Of a stretch of 64,000 nt of DNA, positions 17,446-25,575 are shown one piece after another. The stretch is taken from contig CP064987.1 in the NCBI GenBank assembly GCA_016699835.1, forward strand, positions 3,286,001 through 3,350,000, written 5' to 3'. Each line of letters starts with the position of its first letter. The first letter of the stretch is position 1. The notes under the pieces are model-generated. The model made no database searches. It had not been told where the DNA came from and saw nothing but the letters and a program-made list of their open reading frames with translations. A program made the position numbers and the translations under genes. The DNA comes from Phycisphaerales bacterium (GTDB lineage Bacteria > Planctomycetota > Phycisphaerae > Phycisphaerales > UBA1924).

Positions 17446-18269
17446 TGGACACCGCGGGCCACAAAGCCCTCGACGCCCTCCTCGCGCGTCTCGCCAAAGA
17501 CTTTGGTGATTTCCCACACCCCGCGCCTCCGCTCAACGACACCATCCCAAAGGGACTCGCGCTCGTCCACCACCTCCTCTACGACCTCCTCCTCTTCGAG
17601 GCCTCCATCGCCCAGGCCGATGCCGCCTATCCGAAACTCGTCGCCGGCGTCGTCTCGCTCAACGACCTCCGCGTCACCACCCCCGACGAGATCCACGCCC
17701 TGCTCGGCGACAAGTACCCACTCGGCCTGGAGCGCGCCACCAGAATCCGCTATGTCCTTTGGGACATCCACAAGCGCTTCCACGCCATCGACCTCGCGCC
17801 GGTTCTCGAACTCCCCAAGCGCGACGCCCGAGCCCTCCTCGAGTCGCTCGAGGGTGTTCCCCCTTTCGTCGCCCACCGCCTCGCCCTCCTCCGCCTCGAC
17901 ATCCACGCCTTTCCCGTGGACGATCGCCTCGCCACGCTCCTCCATTCCAACAACGTCATCGACGACGCGCACGCTCCGCTCGACAAGGCCTCCTCCTTCC
18001 TCGAGCACCACATCCGCGCCGCCGACGCCACCAAGGCCCACGCCCTCCTCCAGGCCTGGTCCGACCGCGACGGCAAAGCCCCTCGCGGCGATCGGGGGCT
18101 CGCCATACGCCCGCTCTTCGAACTCGAACAGGTCGACCACGCGGTCGCTCAGTCCGCACGGACGTCCTTGAAACGCACCAACAACGCCAAGTCCAAGCAC
18201 GCTCCCCAATCCCAACCCAAGCCCCAGTCGCAGTCCCAGTCGCCATCACGCCGGAGGCCAAAGCCGTGA
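17445..18269 (+). CDS. Endonuclease III-like HhH protein lacking key residues
   Basis: 274 residues with the helix-hairpin-helix/GPD architecture of endonuclease III DNA glycosylases. VHHLLYDLLLFEASIAQADAAYPKL matches the first helical domain, and LPKRDARALLESLEGVPPFVAHRLALLRLDIHAFPVDDRLATLL aligns with the HhH and catalytic-Asp region (LPGVGRKTANVVL ... VDTHIFR). The Asp of FPVDD is kept, but the catalytic Lys position is Phe (EGVPPFVAH) and the four iron-sulfur cysteines are absent. It could be a monofunctional glycosylase or a non-catalytic DNA-binding paralogue. A Lys/Gln/Ser-rich tail of ~35 residues ends it. Coupled to rbfA (TGATG) and to the next gene (GTGA), which suggests expression with translation genes rather than with DNA repair. 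Confidence 0.75.
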   Translation: MDTAGHKALDALLARLAKDFGDFPHPAPPLNDTIPKGLALVHHLLYDLLLFEASIAQADAAYPKLVAGVVSLNDLRVTTPDEIHALLGDKYPLGLERATRIRYVLWDIHKRFHAIDLAPVLELPKRDARALLESLEGVPPFVAHRLALLRLDIHAFPVDDRLATLLHSNNVIDDAHAPLDKASSFLEHHIRAADATKAHALLQAWSDRDGKAPRGDRGLAIRPLFELEQVDHAVAQSARTSLKRTNNAKSKHAPQSQPKPQSQSQSPSRRRPKP

Positions 18270-21200
18270 CCACACGCCAAGGCCTCCAACCCACGCGTGT
18301 CGCTGTCTCCGCACTCGTCCTCCTCGTGCTTGCCTCACTCCTCTCGATCCATCTTGTCATCACTCCTCGACTCACACATGCGAGCACGCGCGCCGCAGAT
18401 CCCATCGCCGACATTCGCGCGTCCGCGCAGCGCGAGCACGAGTTGCCAATCACACCCGTCAACATCGAACCACCGCCCATCATCGACCCCGCGGACATCA
18501 AGCCCGTCGCACCCGACGACCCCCGCGCCCACGTCCCTGCCGACGATGCCCTCGCCGAACTCTCGCGCGATCTGCCCGTCCCCTCCGTGGAACGATCCAC
18601 TACCGCGCCGCGCGACGCCCTCCACCACTACGTCGACGCCCGCCTAGCCCTTGTCGAGCGCCGCACCCAGGACGCCATTGCGGAGTTTCAACTCGCCGCA
18701 AAGGCCGATCCCAACGCCCCCGAGATCTGGGCCTGCCTCGCCGACGCCTACCGCGCCGCCTCGCGCGAGAGCGACGCCGCCCGCGCTCTCTCTCGCGCCG
18801 TTGAACTCGGTCTCTCTACGCCCAACGCCCACTGGTTCCTCGCCAAGGACGCCGCCATCGCGCGCATCGTCCCCCTCGCCGCCCACCATCTCCTTCGCGC
18901 GCGCGAGTCGCTCAAGCCCGGCAGCGATCCCGCCCTCTCCCACCTCATCGCCTTCGACGCCGCACAACTCCTCGAAGGCCAGTCCTACCTCGCCGCCGCA
19001 CGCGACCAACTCTCCCTCGCCCTCGATCTCCCGCCCCCGGCCCAGTTCCGCACCGAGTTCCGCCCCGAGATCGCCGAGGTGTATCGACGCTCCGCCGAAC
19101 TCACCGTCCGCCAGGGTGATCTCTCCCTCCGCCTCGGCGATCACGCCGATGCCCTGAACGCCTACGCCAAAGCCGCCACCACGCCGGGCCTCGATCAAGG
19201 CCAGGCCCTTCCTCGCCTCGTCCTCGCCAACCTCCGCGCAGGCCGACCCAACAGCGCCGCCATCTCCCTCCTCGACAGCATCACCACTTCCAACAGCCCC
19301 ATCACCGATCGACACGAGGCCCTCGCCTTCTATCTCGCCCGGCACGTCCCTGATACCGAGACCTTCGCCAACGCCATCGCCCAGGCCGCACGCGACAGCC
19401 AGTCCACACCCAACGCCAAACGCTCAGCCAGCGCGGCGGCCCGTGCCGACATCCTCGCTGCCGCCGTCGCCTCACGGCCCCAGGCCTCCGCCATCCTGAA
19501 GATCGCCCTCATCGCAAACCCCGACGACCCCGCTCTCGCCGTAGCGTTCCTCCGTCTCCACGCCGTGGACGACTCGTCTCTCGTCTCCGCCGCCGCCGCC
19601 GATCCCGTCGCCATCGCCGATGATCTCGTCGCCCTCACCAAGTCCTCGCCAGAGCACGCCCCGCTCTACGCCTCCATCACCGCCGTCCAGGGCGTTGCCC
19701 TCGAGTCCATCCTCCGCCAACTCCAGTCCCGCGATTCCGACGACGCCGCGGCCCTTTCCCGACTCTGGCTCCTCGACGCCCTCGCGATGGACCGTCTCGC
19801 GCTCGACGAGGCCCTCGCCCGCGACTGGTCCAAGCTCTTCTCCACCGCCGCAACCTATGCCCAGGCCCGCCTCGCCGACAACCTCGCCGAGCGCGACACC
19901 CGCGCCACGGCCATCGACAAACTCAAATCCATCGACACGCCGGCTGGTCGCCGCCTCCTCGCCCAGATGCTGCAACGCCGCCGCGAGTTCGCCGCCGCCG
20001 CAGACGCCGTCAAACCCCTCGCCGAGCGCGACGATCCCGCCCTCGCCGATCTCCTCATCTATTCCAGCAGCCTCGCCCTCGACGGCAGCACGAACGACGC
20101 CAAAGCCGCGCTCAACCGCGCCATCGCCCTCGACCCCGCCGACGATCGCCCGCGCGAGGCCCTCATCACCATCCTCTCCACGCCCGCCACCCAATCCCAA
20201 CTCTTGGACGCCGCCCGCGACCTCCGCGCGGCCTCGCCCTCCAGCAGGCTCCTCCGCCTCCTCACCATCCGTGATCTCATCTCCCGCAATCTCGTCGACC
20301 AGGCCGAGCAACCACTCTTCGATCTCGCCGCCAGCGACCAGGCCACGCCCGGCGTCTACGACCTCCTCGCCTCCCTCGCCGCCAAGGCCGCGCGCCCCAG
20401 CCCCGCCATCCGCGACCGCGCCGAACTCTTCCTCCGCGACCTCCGCGCCCGCCGCCCCGACTCGGCCCCCATCACCAGCGCCCTCGCCGTCACACTCGCC
20501 GCAGACTCCACGGACGCCGCCAAGGCCCGCGAGGCCGAGTCTCTCCTCGCCGACTTCACCGCGCGATTCCCCATCCCCGAACTCCAGCGCCTCCGCGAGC
20601 GGATCATCCGCGATCGCCTCGCCGACTCCGCCGCCGCCGACGCCCTCCAACTCGAGCGCCTCACCCACGCGCCCCCCACCACCGAGAACACCCTCGAGCA
20701 CATCGATCTCCTCGTCCGCACCAACCAACTCAAGGACCTCCCCGCCGTCGTGAGCACCGCGCTCGCCGATCGCGACGCCCTCGCCCCGGCCCAACTCGCC
20801 GTCCTTCGCTCCCTCATTACCAGAATCCGCGTCTTCGAGGGCAAAAAGGCCGTCCTCCAACCCGCCCAGGCCGCCGCCCTCGCCGACGCCCTCGATGCCC
20901 TCGCCGCCGATGGCCTCTCCCGCGATGCCGAACTCCTCCGCCTCCAGGCCACCGTCGTTGGCCATCCCGACGACGCCAAACGCCTCGTGACCGCCATTCA
21001 CGCCGCCGCCATCGCGATTCCCGATCTCCCCGAGGACACCCTCGCCGAGTTCGTCTCCCAGGCGCTCCTCTTCCAGTCCAAATCGAGATCCCTGCTCGAC
21101 TTCGCCCAAGCACTCTTCGAAGCCGAACCCACAAACGAGACTCGTCTCTATATCTGGTTCAACGCCATCGCCACCGTCGGCGACCACACCGACGCCAAAC

Positions 21201-21943
21201 GCATCGCCGACACGCTCTCCGGCGAGATCCTCACCACCGCCGCCACCCTGGCCCAGGCCACACCGGGCGATGCCAAAGTCCTGTCCACCGTCGATCAGCG
21301 TGCCGAAGTCGTCTATGGCCTCGCCCGATTCATGTTCGCCAACACTCGAGAGCAGGCCGCCCTCGACACGCTCCGCCTCGTCCTTGAGTACAACCCGCGC
21401 CACGCCCTCGCCCTCAACGATCTCGGCTACAACCTCCTCGAATCCAAAGAGCATCTCGACGAGGCCGCCGATGCCATCGAGCGCGCTCATGCCGCATCTC
21501 CCAACGACCACCACATCGTCGACTCGCTCGCGTGGCTGCGCTACCACCAGGGCCGCCTCGCCGACACGCCCGAAGGCCCGGGCGCGATCACGCTCCTCCG
21601 CCGTGCCGCCAAACTCGCCGAGGACGAGAACGAACCAAACCCCGAAGTCCTCGGCCACCTCGGCGACGCCCTCTGGCGCTCCGGCGAGAAGGACGCCGCG
21701 ATCAAGGCCTGGCGCGACGCCGCCAAACTCGCCCAGCCGTACATCTCCATGTTCGAGGCTCCGCTCCCCGACCCGATCGATCCCGACCCGGAGCAGCAGA
21801 AACTCGTGGACATGGAACGCGCCCGCCGCAAGAAGTTTCTCGAGGAGTACCGCGCCCACGCCCTCAAGGCCGCCGACGCACAGGCCGGCCGCGAGCCCCA
21901 GCTTCCGCCGCAGATCCTGCTTCCGAAAGCACCGTCGCCATAA
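18266..21943 (+). CDS. Large TPR-repeat protein with N-terminal membrane anchor
   Basis: 1,225 residues. GTG start overlapping the previous stop by four bases. One hydrophobic helix near the N-terminus (VAVSALVLLVLASLLSIHLVI, 12-32) suggests a signal anchor, placing the rest outside the cytoplasm. Next comes a Pro-rich linker, then many tetratricopeptide-like helical pairs (for example DAIAEFQLAAKADPNAPEIWACLADAYRAASRESDAARALSRAVELG, ~145-190, and a C-terminal group NPRHALALNDLGYNLLESKEHLDEAADAIERAHAASPND ... DALWRSGEKDAAIKAWRDAAKLA). No enzyme motif is present. Ala makes up a very large share of residues. Probably a scaffold for envelope assembly; the role is unknown. Coupled to the endonuclease III-like gene. 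Confidence 0.8.
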   Translation: MTTRQGLQPTRVAVSALVLLVLASLLSIHLVITPRLTHASTRAADPIADIRASAQREHELPITPVNIEPPPIIDPADIKPVAPDDPRAHVPADDALAELSRDLPVPSVERSTTAPRDALHHYVDARLALVERRTQDAIAEFQLAAKADPNAPEIWACLADAYRAASRESDAARALSRAVELGLSTPNAHWFLAKDAAIARIVPLAAHHLLRARESLKPGSDPALSHLIAFDAAQLLEGQSYLAAARDQLSLALDLPPPAQFRTEFRPEIAEVYRRSAELTVRQGDLSLRLGDHADALNAYAKAATTPGLDQGQALPRLVLANLRAGRPNSAAISLLDSITTSNSPITDRHEALAFYLARHVPDTETFANAIAQAARDSQSTPNAKRSASAAARADILAAAVASRPQASAILKIALIANPDDPALAVAFLRLHAVDDSSLVSAAAADPVAIADDLVALTKSSPEHAPLYASITAVQGVALESILRQLQSRDSDDAAALSRLWLLDALAMDRLALDEALARDWSKLFSTAATYAQARLADNLAERDTRATAIDKLKSIDTPAGRRLLAQMLQRRREFAAAADAVKPLAERDDPALADLLIYSSSLALDGSTNDAKAALNRAIALDPADDRPREALITILSTPATQSQLLDAARDLRAASPSSRLLRLLTIRDLISRNLVDQAEQPLFDLAASDQATPGVYDLLASLAAKAARPSPAIRDRAELFLRDLRARRPDSAPITSALAVTLAADSTDAAKAREAESLLADFTARFPIPELQRLRERIIRDRLADSAAADALQLERLTHAPPTTENTLEHIDLLVRTNQLKDLPAVVSTALADRDALAPAQLAVLRSLITRIRVFEGKKAVLQPAQAAALADALDALAADGLSRDAELLRLQATVVGHPDDAKRLVTAIHAAAIAIPDLPEDTLAEFVSQALLFQSKSRSLLDFAQALFEAEPTNETRLYIWFNAIATVGDHTDAKRIADTLSGEILTTAATLAQATPGDAKVLSTVDQRAEVVYGLARFMFANTREQAALDTLRLVLEYNPRHALALNDLGYNLLESKEHLDEAADAIERAHAASPNDHHIVDSLAWLRYHQGRLADTPEGPGAITLLRRAAKLAEDENEPNPEVLGHLGDALWRSGEKDAAIKAWRDAAKLAQPYISMFEAPLPDPIDPDPEQQKLVDMERARRKKFLEEYRAHALKAADAQAGREPQLPPQILLPKAPSP

Positions 21944-21982
21944 TCACACATTTCGTTCAAAGATTGCATGGAGGTTGTTTCT

Positions 21983-22720
21983 TTGGCCGGCCACAACAAA
22001 TGGAGCAAGATCAAGCACCGCAAGGCCGTCGTGGACAAACGCCGCGGCAAGGTGTGGACCAAGATCGCCAAGACCATCATCGTCGCGGCGAAGAACGGCG
22101 GCGGCGACCCGGACTCCAACCTCGCTCTCCGCTACGCCATCGACGAGGCCCGCTACGCCAACATGCCGCGGGACACCATCGAGCGCGCCATCAAAAAGGG
22201 CGCCGGCGGCGGCGACACCTCGACCTACGAGACCATCCGCTATGAGGGCTACGGCCCCGGCGGCGTCGCCATCATCGTCGACGCCCTCACCGACAACCGC
22301 ACGCGCACCATCACCGACGTCCGCACCACCTTCACCAAGTTCGACGGCAACGTCGGCGCTTCCGGCTGCGTGGCGTACATGTTCCAGCACCTCGGGCGGA
22401 TCTCCATCGACGCGAAGGGCGTCGACGAGGAGCGCCTGATGGAGGTCGCGCTCGAGGGCGGCGCGACGGATGTTCTGCCGCCCGATGATCCCGTGGAGGA
22501 TCAGCCCGCAACGTGGACGGTGATCACGCCGGCGCAGGCCTTCCAGGAGGCGAAGTCGTGTCTGACCGCCGCCGGATTCGGCATCACCGACGCCCTACTC
22601 GCGATGGTCCCCGACACGACGACGGCCCTCTCCGCCGACGCCGCGGCCGACCTCGAATCGCTCGTGGAGATGCTCGAGGACCTCGACGACGTGCAGGCGG
22701 TCTTTACCAACGCGGAGTGA
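21983..22720 (+). CDS. yebC: YebC/PmpR family protein, TTG start
   Basis: 245 residues. YebC-family proteins act as transcriptional regulators or, as shown more recently for some members, help ribosomes through proline-rich stretches. All three domains are present: MAGHNKWSKIKHRKAVVDKRRGKVW, PRDTIERAIKKGAGGGDTSTYETIRYEGYGPGGVAIIV, and the C-terminal TPAQAFQEAKSCL ... EMLEDLDDVQAVFTNAE. The TTG at 21983 is chosen because GGAGG lies eight bases upstream and it yields the canonical start; an ATG five codons earlier sits on the ribosome site. The last 50 bases recur at 23335..23384 (see repeats). Confidence 0.95.
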   Translation: MAGHNKWSKIKHRKAVVDKRRGKVWTKIAKTIIVAAKNGGGDPDSNLALRYAIDEARYANMPRDTIERAIKKGAGGGDTSTYETIRYEGYGPGGVAIIVDALTDNRTRTITDVRTTFTKFDGNVGASGCVAYMFQHLGRISIDAKGVDEERLMEVALEGGATDVLPPDDPVEDQPATWTVITPAQAFQEAKSCLTAAGFGITDALLAMVPDTTTALSADAAADLESLVEMLEDLDDVQAVFTNAE

Positions 22721-22721
22721 T
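22672..22721 (+). repeat. 50-base direct repeat, copy 1 (3' end of yebC)
   Basis: Runs from GCTCGAGGACCTCGACG to GCGGAGTGAT, covering the last 16 codons and stop of yebC. It matches copy 2 at 49 of 50 positions (G/A at the seventh base). The repeats bracket a 663-base period containing a zinc-ribbon/membrane gene. Confidence 0.9.
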
Positions 22722-22758
22722 TCCGTTCGTCGAGCCGCGGATTCTTCGTCCTGCACGA

Positions 22759-23286
22759 TCAGAGTATTGCAGACAGGACTACGACCACCAATAACAACAG
22801 CACACAAAGGAAACCCAAAGACGCTATTGCCGTCAAGGTGAACAGGGTGGCGAATCGCGAGATTCGGTTCGAACGTCTCTGTGTCTGACGCAGTGCGAAT
22901 CGCAGGTTGAACACGAGAAGTGGATAGCCGACAAGGATTCCCGACGGGACGTAGAGAATCAAGACGAAGAACACGACGCTCGCCACGACCGTGGTTGTGT
23001 CGGAACTCAGGATGGTTTCGATGTTCATTCCGAGTGTTGCGAGACCGATGAGGACAACGGAGGTCGCGGACCACCATGCGCCGAACCACGCAAGGCTGGC
23101 ATTGATTTCTTCTCGCTTCGCGGAAACAGGTCGCGTGCCCGGGGTGTTGGCCCATGACTCGGTGCTGGCCGGGTTGAAGTGTCGGCCGCATTCGGGGCAT
23201 CTGTAGTTTCGTGCTGCGGGGTCTCCGGACGCATCCTCGACTGGTTCGATGCCGACGAGGTTGTACGCGCAATTGAGGCAGTACAT
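22759..23286 (-). CDS. Zinc-ribbon protein with membrane helices
   Basis: 175 residues. The N-terminal zinc ribbon (MYCLNCAYNLVGIEP ... YRCPECGRHFNP) has the CxxC/CxxC pattern shared by three other proteins in this window. Three to four hydrophobic helices follow: ASLAWFGAWWSATSVVLIGLATLGM, TTTVVASVVFFVLILYVPSGILVGYPLLVF, and the C-terminal FTLTAIASLGFLCVLLLLVVVVLSAIL. A small membrane protein with a cytosolic metal-binding head; function unknown. Base composition is lower in GC than yebC. It lies inside the segment bounded by duplicated yebC ends, as though inserted there. Confidence 0.75.
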   Translation of the reverse strand: MYCLNCAYNLVGIEPVEDASGDPAARNYRCPECGRHFNPASTESWANTPGTRPVSAKREEINASLAWFGAWWSATSVVLIGLATLGMNIETILSSDTTTVVASVVFFVLILYVPSGILVGYPLLVFNLRFALRQTQRRSNRISRFATLFTLTAIASLGFLCVLLLLVVVVLSAIL

Positions 23287-23334
23287 CCGACCATCGTACC
23301 GTATAAATCTGAATTCATGCCGCCAATGTCTCTC

Positions 23335-23384
23335 GCTCGAAGACCTCGACGACGTGCAGGCGGTCTTTACCAACGCGGAGTGAT
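23335..23384 (+). repeat. 50-base direct repeat, copy 2 (yebC 3' end duplicate)
   Basis: GCTCGAAGACCTCGACG to GCGGAGTGAT, identical to the yebC 3' end except one base. It is not translated as part of yebC here. The direct repeat and the intervening foreign-looking gene resemble the footprint of site-specific insertion into the 3' end of a gene, or a recombination duplication. Confidence 0.9.
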
Positions 23385-23459
23385 CACGAGGGGCCGCCTC
23401 TGCGGGCCGGCCTCTTTCGCTCCTCCCCGCCCCTCGACAGATCGACCGCTCGCCGCACG

Positions 23460-23696
23460 CTACAGAATCGTCTTCATCACCATCACAAACGCCACCCACG
23501 CGACCATGACCCCCAGCATCACCATCCACCCCGGCACCCGCCCCTCCCGCTCCGCGTGCCGAGCCCGAAAGTAGTTCCACGTCCGCGGATCCTCCGGCCC
23601 AAACTCCCGCCCGCACTCCGGGCACGTGGCCCTGCCATCGGCCCGCCGCGCCCCCTCCAGCCCCCGCAACTTGTATCCGCAGCCCTTGCAGTACAT
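23460..23696 (-). CDS. Small zinc-ribbon protein with one membrane helix
   Basis: 78 residues: zinc ribbon MYCKGCGYKLRGLEG ... ATCPECGREFGPEDPRTW, a basic stretch, then one C-terminal hydrophobic helix (GWMVMLGVMVAWVAFVMVMKTIL). The head-plus-tail-anchor layout and the gap between cysteine pairs resemble the 175-residue neighbour at 22759..23286, so the two may be diverged paralogues. Function unknown. The start at 23696 is the Met directly before the ribbon. Confidence 0.7.
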   Translation of the reverse strand: MYCKGCGYKLRGLEGARRADGRATCPECGREFGPEDPRTWNYFRARHAEREGRVPGWMVMLGVMVAWVAFVMVMKTIL

Positions 23697-24436
23697 CGAA
23701 TCATCGTACCGCGACACGCCGCCCTCACGCCGCGGCCATCTCGCGATCGTTCGTCTCCGTGATCCGCACCGGCGAGACCACTCCAACGCCCCCGGCCATC
23801 CCGCCCCCCATCCCGCCCCCCACCCCCCCACCGCGCCCCTGAACCACACCGTCAGCACCGCCGACGCCGCCCCACGCGCCGCCCCGAGCGGGCGGTCACC
23901 ATGTACTCCACCTGCATCGCCCCGGCGGGGATCGTCGCGTCGATGAACATCCGTTCGCCCACCGTCGCGATCGAGGCGAATCCATCGGCGGCCGCTACCA
24001 TCCCCCCCGCGCCCTCGACCGCCGTTCTTCCATCCGCCATCAACATCTTGCCACAACGCGCGGGCCTGGTCAGTTCTGACGAGGCCGCTGCGTTCCGGGC
24101 GCCACTCGTGTGTCCCCCCACGCTCCGTGAGACTGGGTACTTCTTTACGCATACCAAACGCCTACCGATTCCCGCCCCTTCCACCCCGCGACCCTTATCC
24201 GAACTCACGCAACCCGTATCCACCTGGGCATTTCTGAAATATCTTCGTTCCACTGACATTCGTCCCCTCCCCTTCTCGCATGCACTCCTGAACCCACGCC
24301 GAAGGGGCATTCCGCCCCAACCGCGTCGGGTCGGGATCTGGAAGTGAGCACCCTGGACCGTGCCGTTTCCCAGGCGGTCGCCTTGGAGCACGAACGTCCG
24401 CCCTCTTCAGATCACCGTCGTGGAAAGGAGTGTCCC
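23697..24436. other. 740-base region without an intact gene
   Basis: Apart from the Fn3-like remnant at 23820..24012, nothing coding could be supported. Two segments of long C-runs occur near 23790..23850. The last ~80 bases are the leader of the dockerin-protein gene, with its ribosome site GAAAGGAG. Confidence 0.5.
23820..24012 (-). pseudogene. Frameshifted remnant of an exported Fn3-like protein
   Basis: On the minus strand one frame reads FASIATVGERMFIDATIPAGAMQVEYMVTARSGR and another frame then continues AASAVLTVWFRGAVGG. Together these look like the end of a fibronectin-type domain (TxFxDxTIPxG ... YxVxAxRG ... AVTVxF). No in-frame path joins them, so it is either decayed or carries an indel in this C/G-rich run. 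No start or upstream domain could be found. Confidence 0.4.
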
Positions 24437-25429
24437 ATGCTCGTTCGCGTTTCCAGTCCGTGCACCCTGTTGGCCCTCGGCCTCGCCGCCCTCACTGCCT
24501 CGTCCGCCCTCGCCCAGGTCGAGAACGCCGACCTGCGCATCCGCGCTCCATTCCGCACGCCCAACAACGGACAGTGGGGCGCCCGCGAGTCCGTCGGCCA
24601 CGCCGAGTTCCGGATCGTCTCCCGGTTCATGCAGGTCTACTACGGTGGCGTCCTCCGCGCCGACGAGTACAAGTTCACCGTCCAACTCGATTACACCGGC
24701 ATTTCCGGCTTCGACACCAACTATGCCGCCAGCCCATACAACGCCGACATGGACGTCTACATCAACAACGGTTTCGTCGGCCGAGTTCTCGCCAACTCCT
24801 CTACCTTCGGCATCGGCGAACTCACCTACGACAGCCGCCACGCCGAACTCCCCGATCTTCCCCTCCCCGCGGCCTTCCCCGATGTCGTCAACGTCGGCGA
24901 CACCGTCCGCGTCTTCTTCGCCGGCGCCCTCCTTCCCTCCATTGGCGATCCACTCCCCACCGGCACCGCACTCTTCACCTCGCCCCTCGAAGAGCGCGAC
25001 GCCCGCGGCGATGTGAACCAGGATGGCCACGTCGACGAGGACGACTTCGTCTACCTCTCCAACAACTACGACCCCTATCACCGCTCCAGCAACCACGTCG
25101 GCCCCGCCAACGGCGACTTCACCGGCGACAACCTCTGCGACAACGCCGACTTCGTCCTCTTTGTCACCAACTGGACCGAGAGCCAGGACGCCCCGGCCGA
25201 GCCGGCCGCCGTCCTCCCCCCATGCCCCGCCGACGTCGACGACGGCACCGCCAGCGGCATCGCCGACGGCGGCGTCACCATCGACGATCTTCTCTACTAC
25301 ATCAGTGAGTTCAGCCTCGGCCTCCCCGCCGCCGACCTCGACAACGGCACGGGCCTGGGCATCAAGGACAACGGCGTCACCATCGACGACCTCCTCTACT
25401 ACCTCCAGCACTTCGCCGCCGGCTGCTGA
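24437..25429 (+). CDS. Exported GC-type dockerin domain protein
   Basis: 330 residues. Signal peptide MLVRVSSPCTLLALGLAALTASSALA (cut after ALA). A ~165-residue beta-rich domain of unknown role follows. Then a dockerin-like Ca-binding segment (DVNQDGHVDEDDFVYLSNNYDPY ... GDFTGDNLCDNADFVLFVTNW, ~193-250). The C-terminus has two near-identical repeats, DDGTASGIADGGVTIDDLL and DNGTGLGIKDNGVTIDDLL, ending AAGC. The final Gly-Cys and the paired repeats match the GC-type dockerin sorting domain known from Phycisphaerae. Probably secreted and anchored at the cell surface. GAAAGGAG precedes the ATG by six bases. Confidence 0.85.
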   Translation: MLVRVSSPCTLLALGLAALTASSALAQVENADLRIRAPFRTPNNGQWGARESVGHAEFRIVSRFMQVYYGGVLRADEYKFTVQLDYTGISGFDTNYAASPYNADMDVYINNGFVGRVLANSSTFGIGELTYDSRHAELPDLPLPAAFPDVVNVGDTVRVFFAGALLPSIGDPLPTGTALFTSPLEERDARGDVNQDGHVDEDDFVYLSNNYDPYHRSSNHVGPANGDFTGDNLCDNADFVLFVTNWTESQDAPAEPAAVLPPCPADVDDGTASGIADGGVTIDDLLYYISEFSLGLPAADLDNGTGLGIKDNGVTIDDLLYYLQHFAAGC

Positions 25430-25521
25430 TCCACGCACGCACATCCAAATCTCGGCACGGCGCGCGGCCCGGGTTTCGTTCTACCCGGGCCGTCGCTTTG
25501 CGCGCCGCACGTCCTGCGTAC

Positions 25522-25540
25522 CCCCACGCTCCGCGTGGGG
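25522..25540. repeat. Dispersed GC palindrome, copy 2
   Basis: CCCCACGC-TCC-GCGTGGGG, a perfect eight-bp stem with three-base loop, 36 bases before proS. Same layout as the palindrome at 30913 (CACCACGC-GGA-GCGTGGTG). Confidence 0.55.
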
Positions 25541-25575
25541 TGCATTCACAAAGATCCACCCTACACTCGCCTCCC

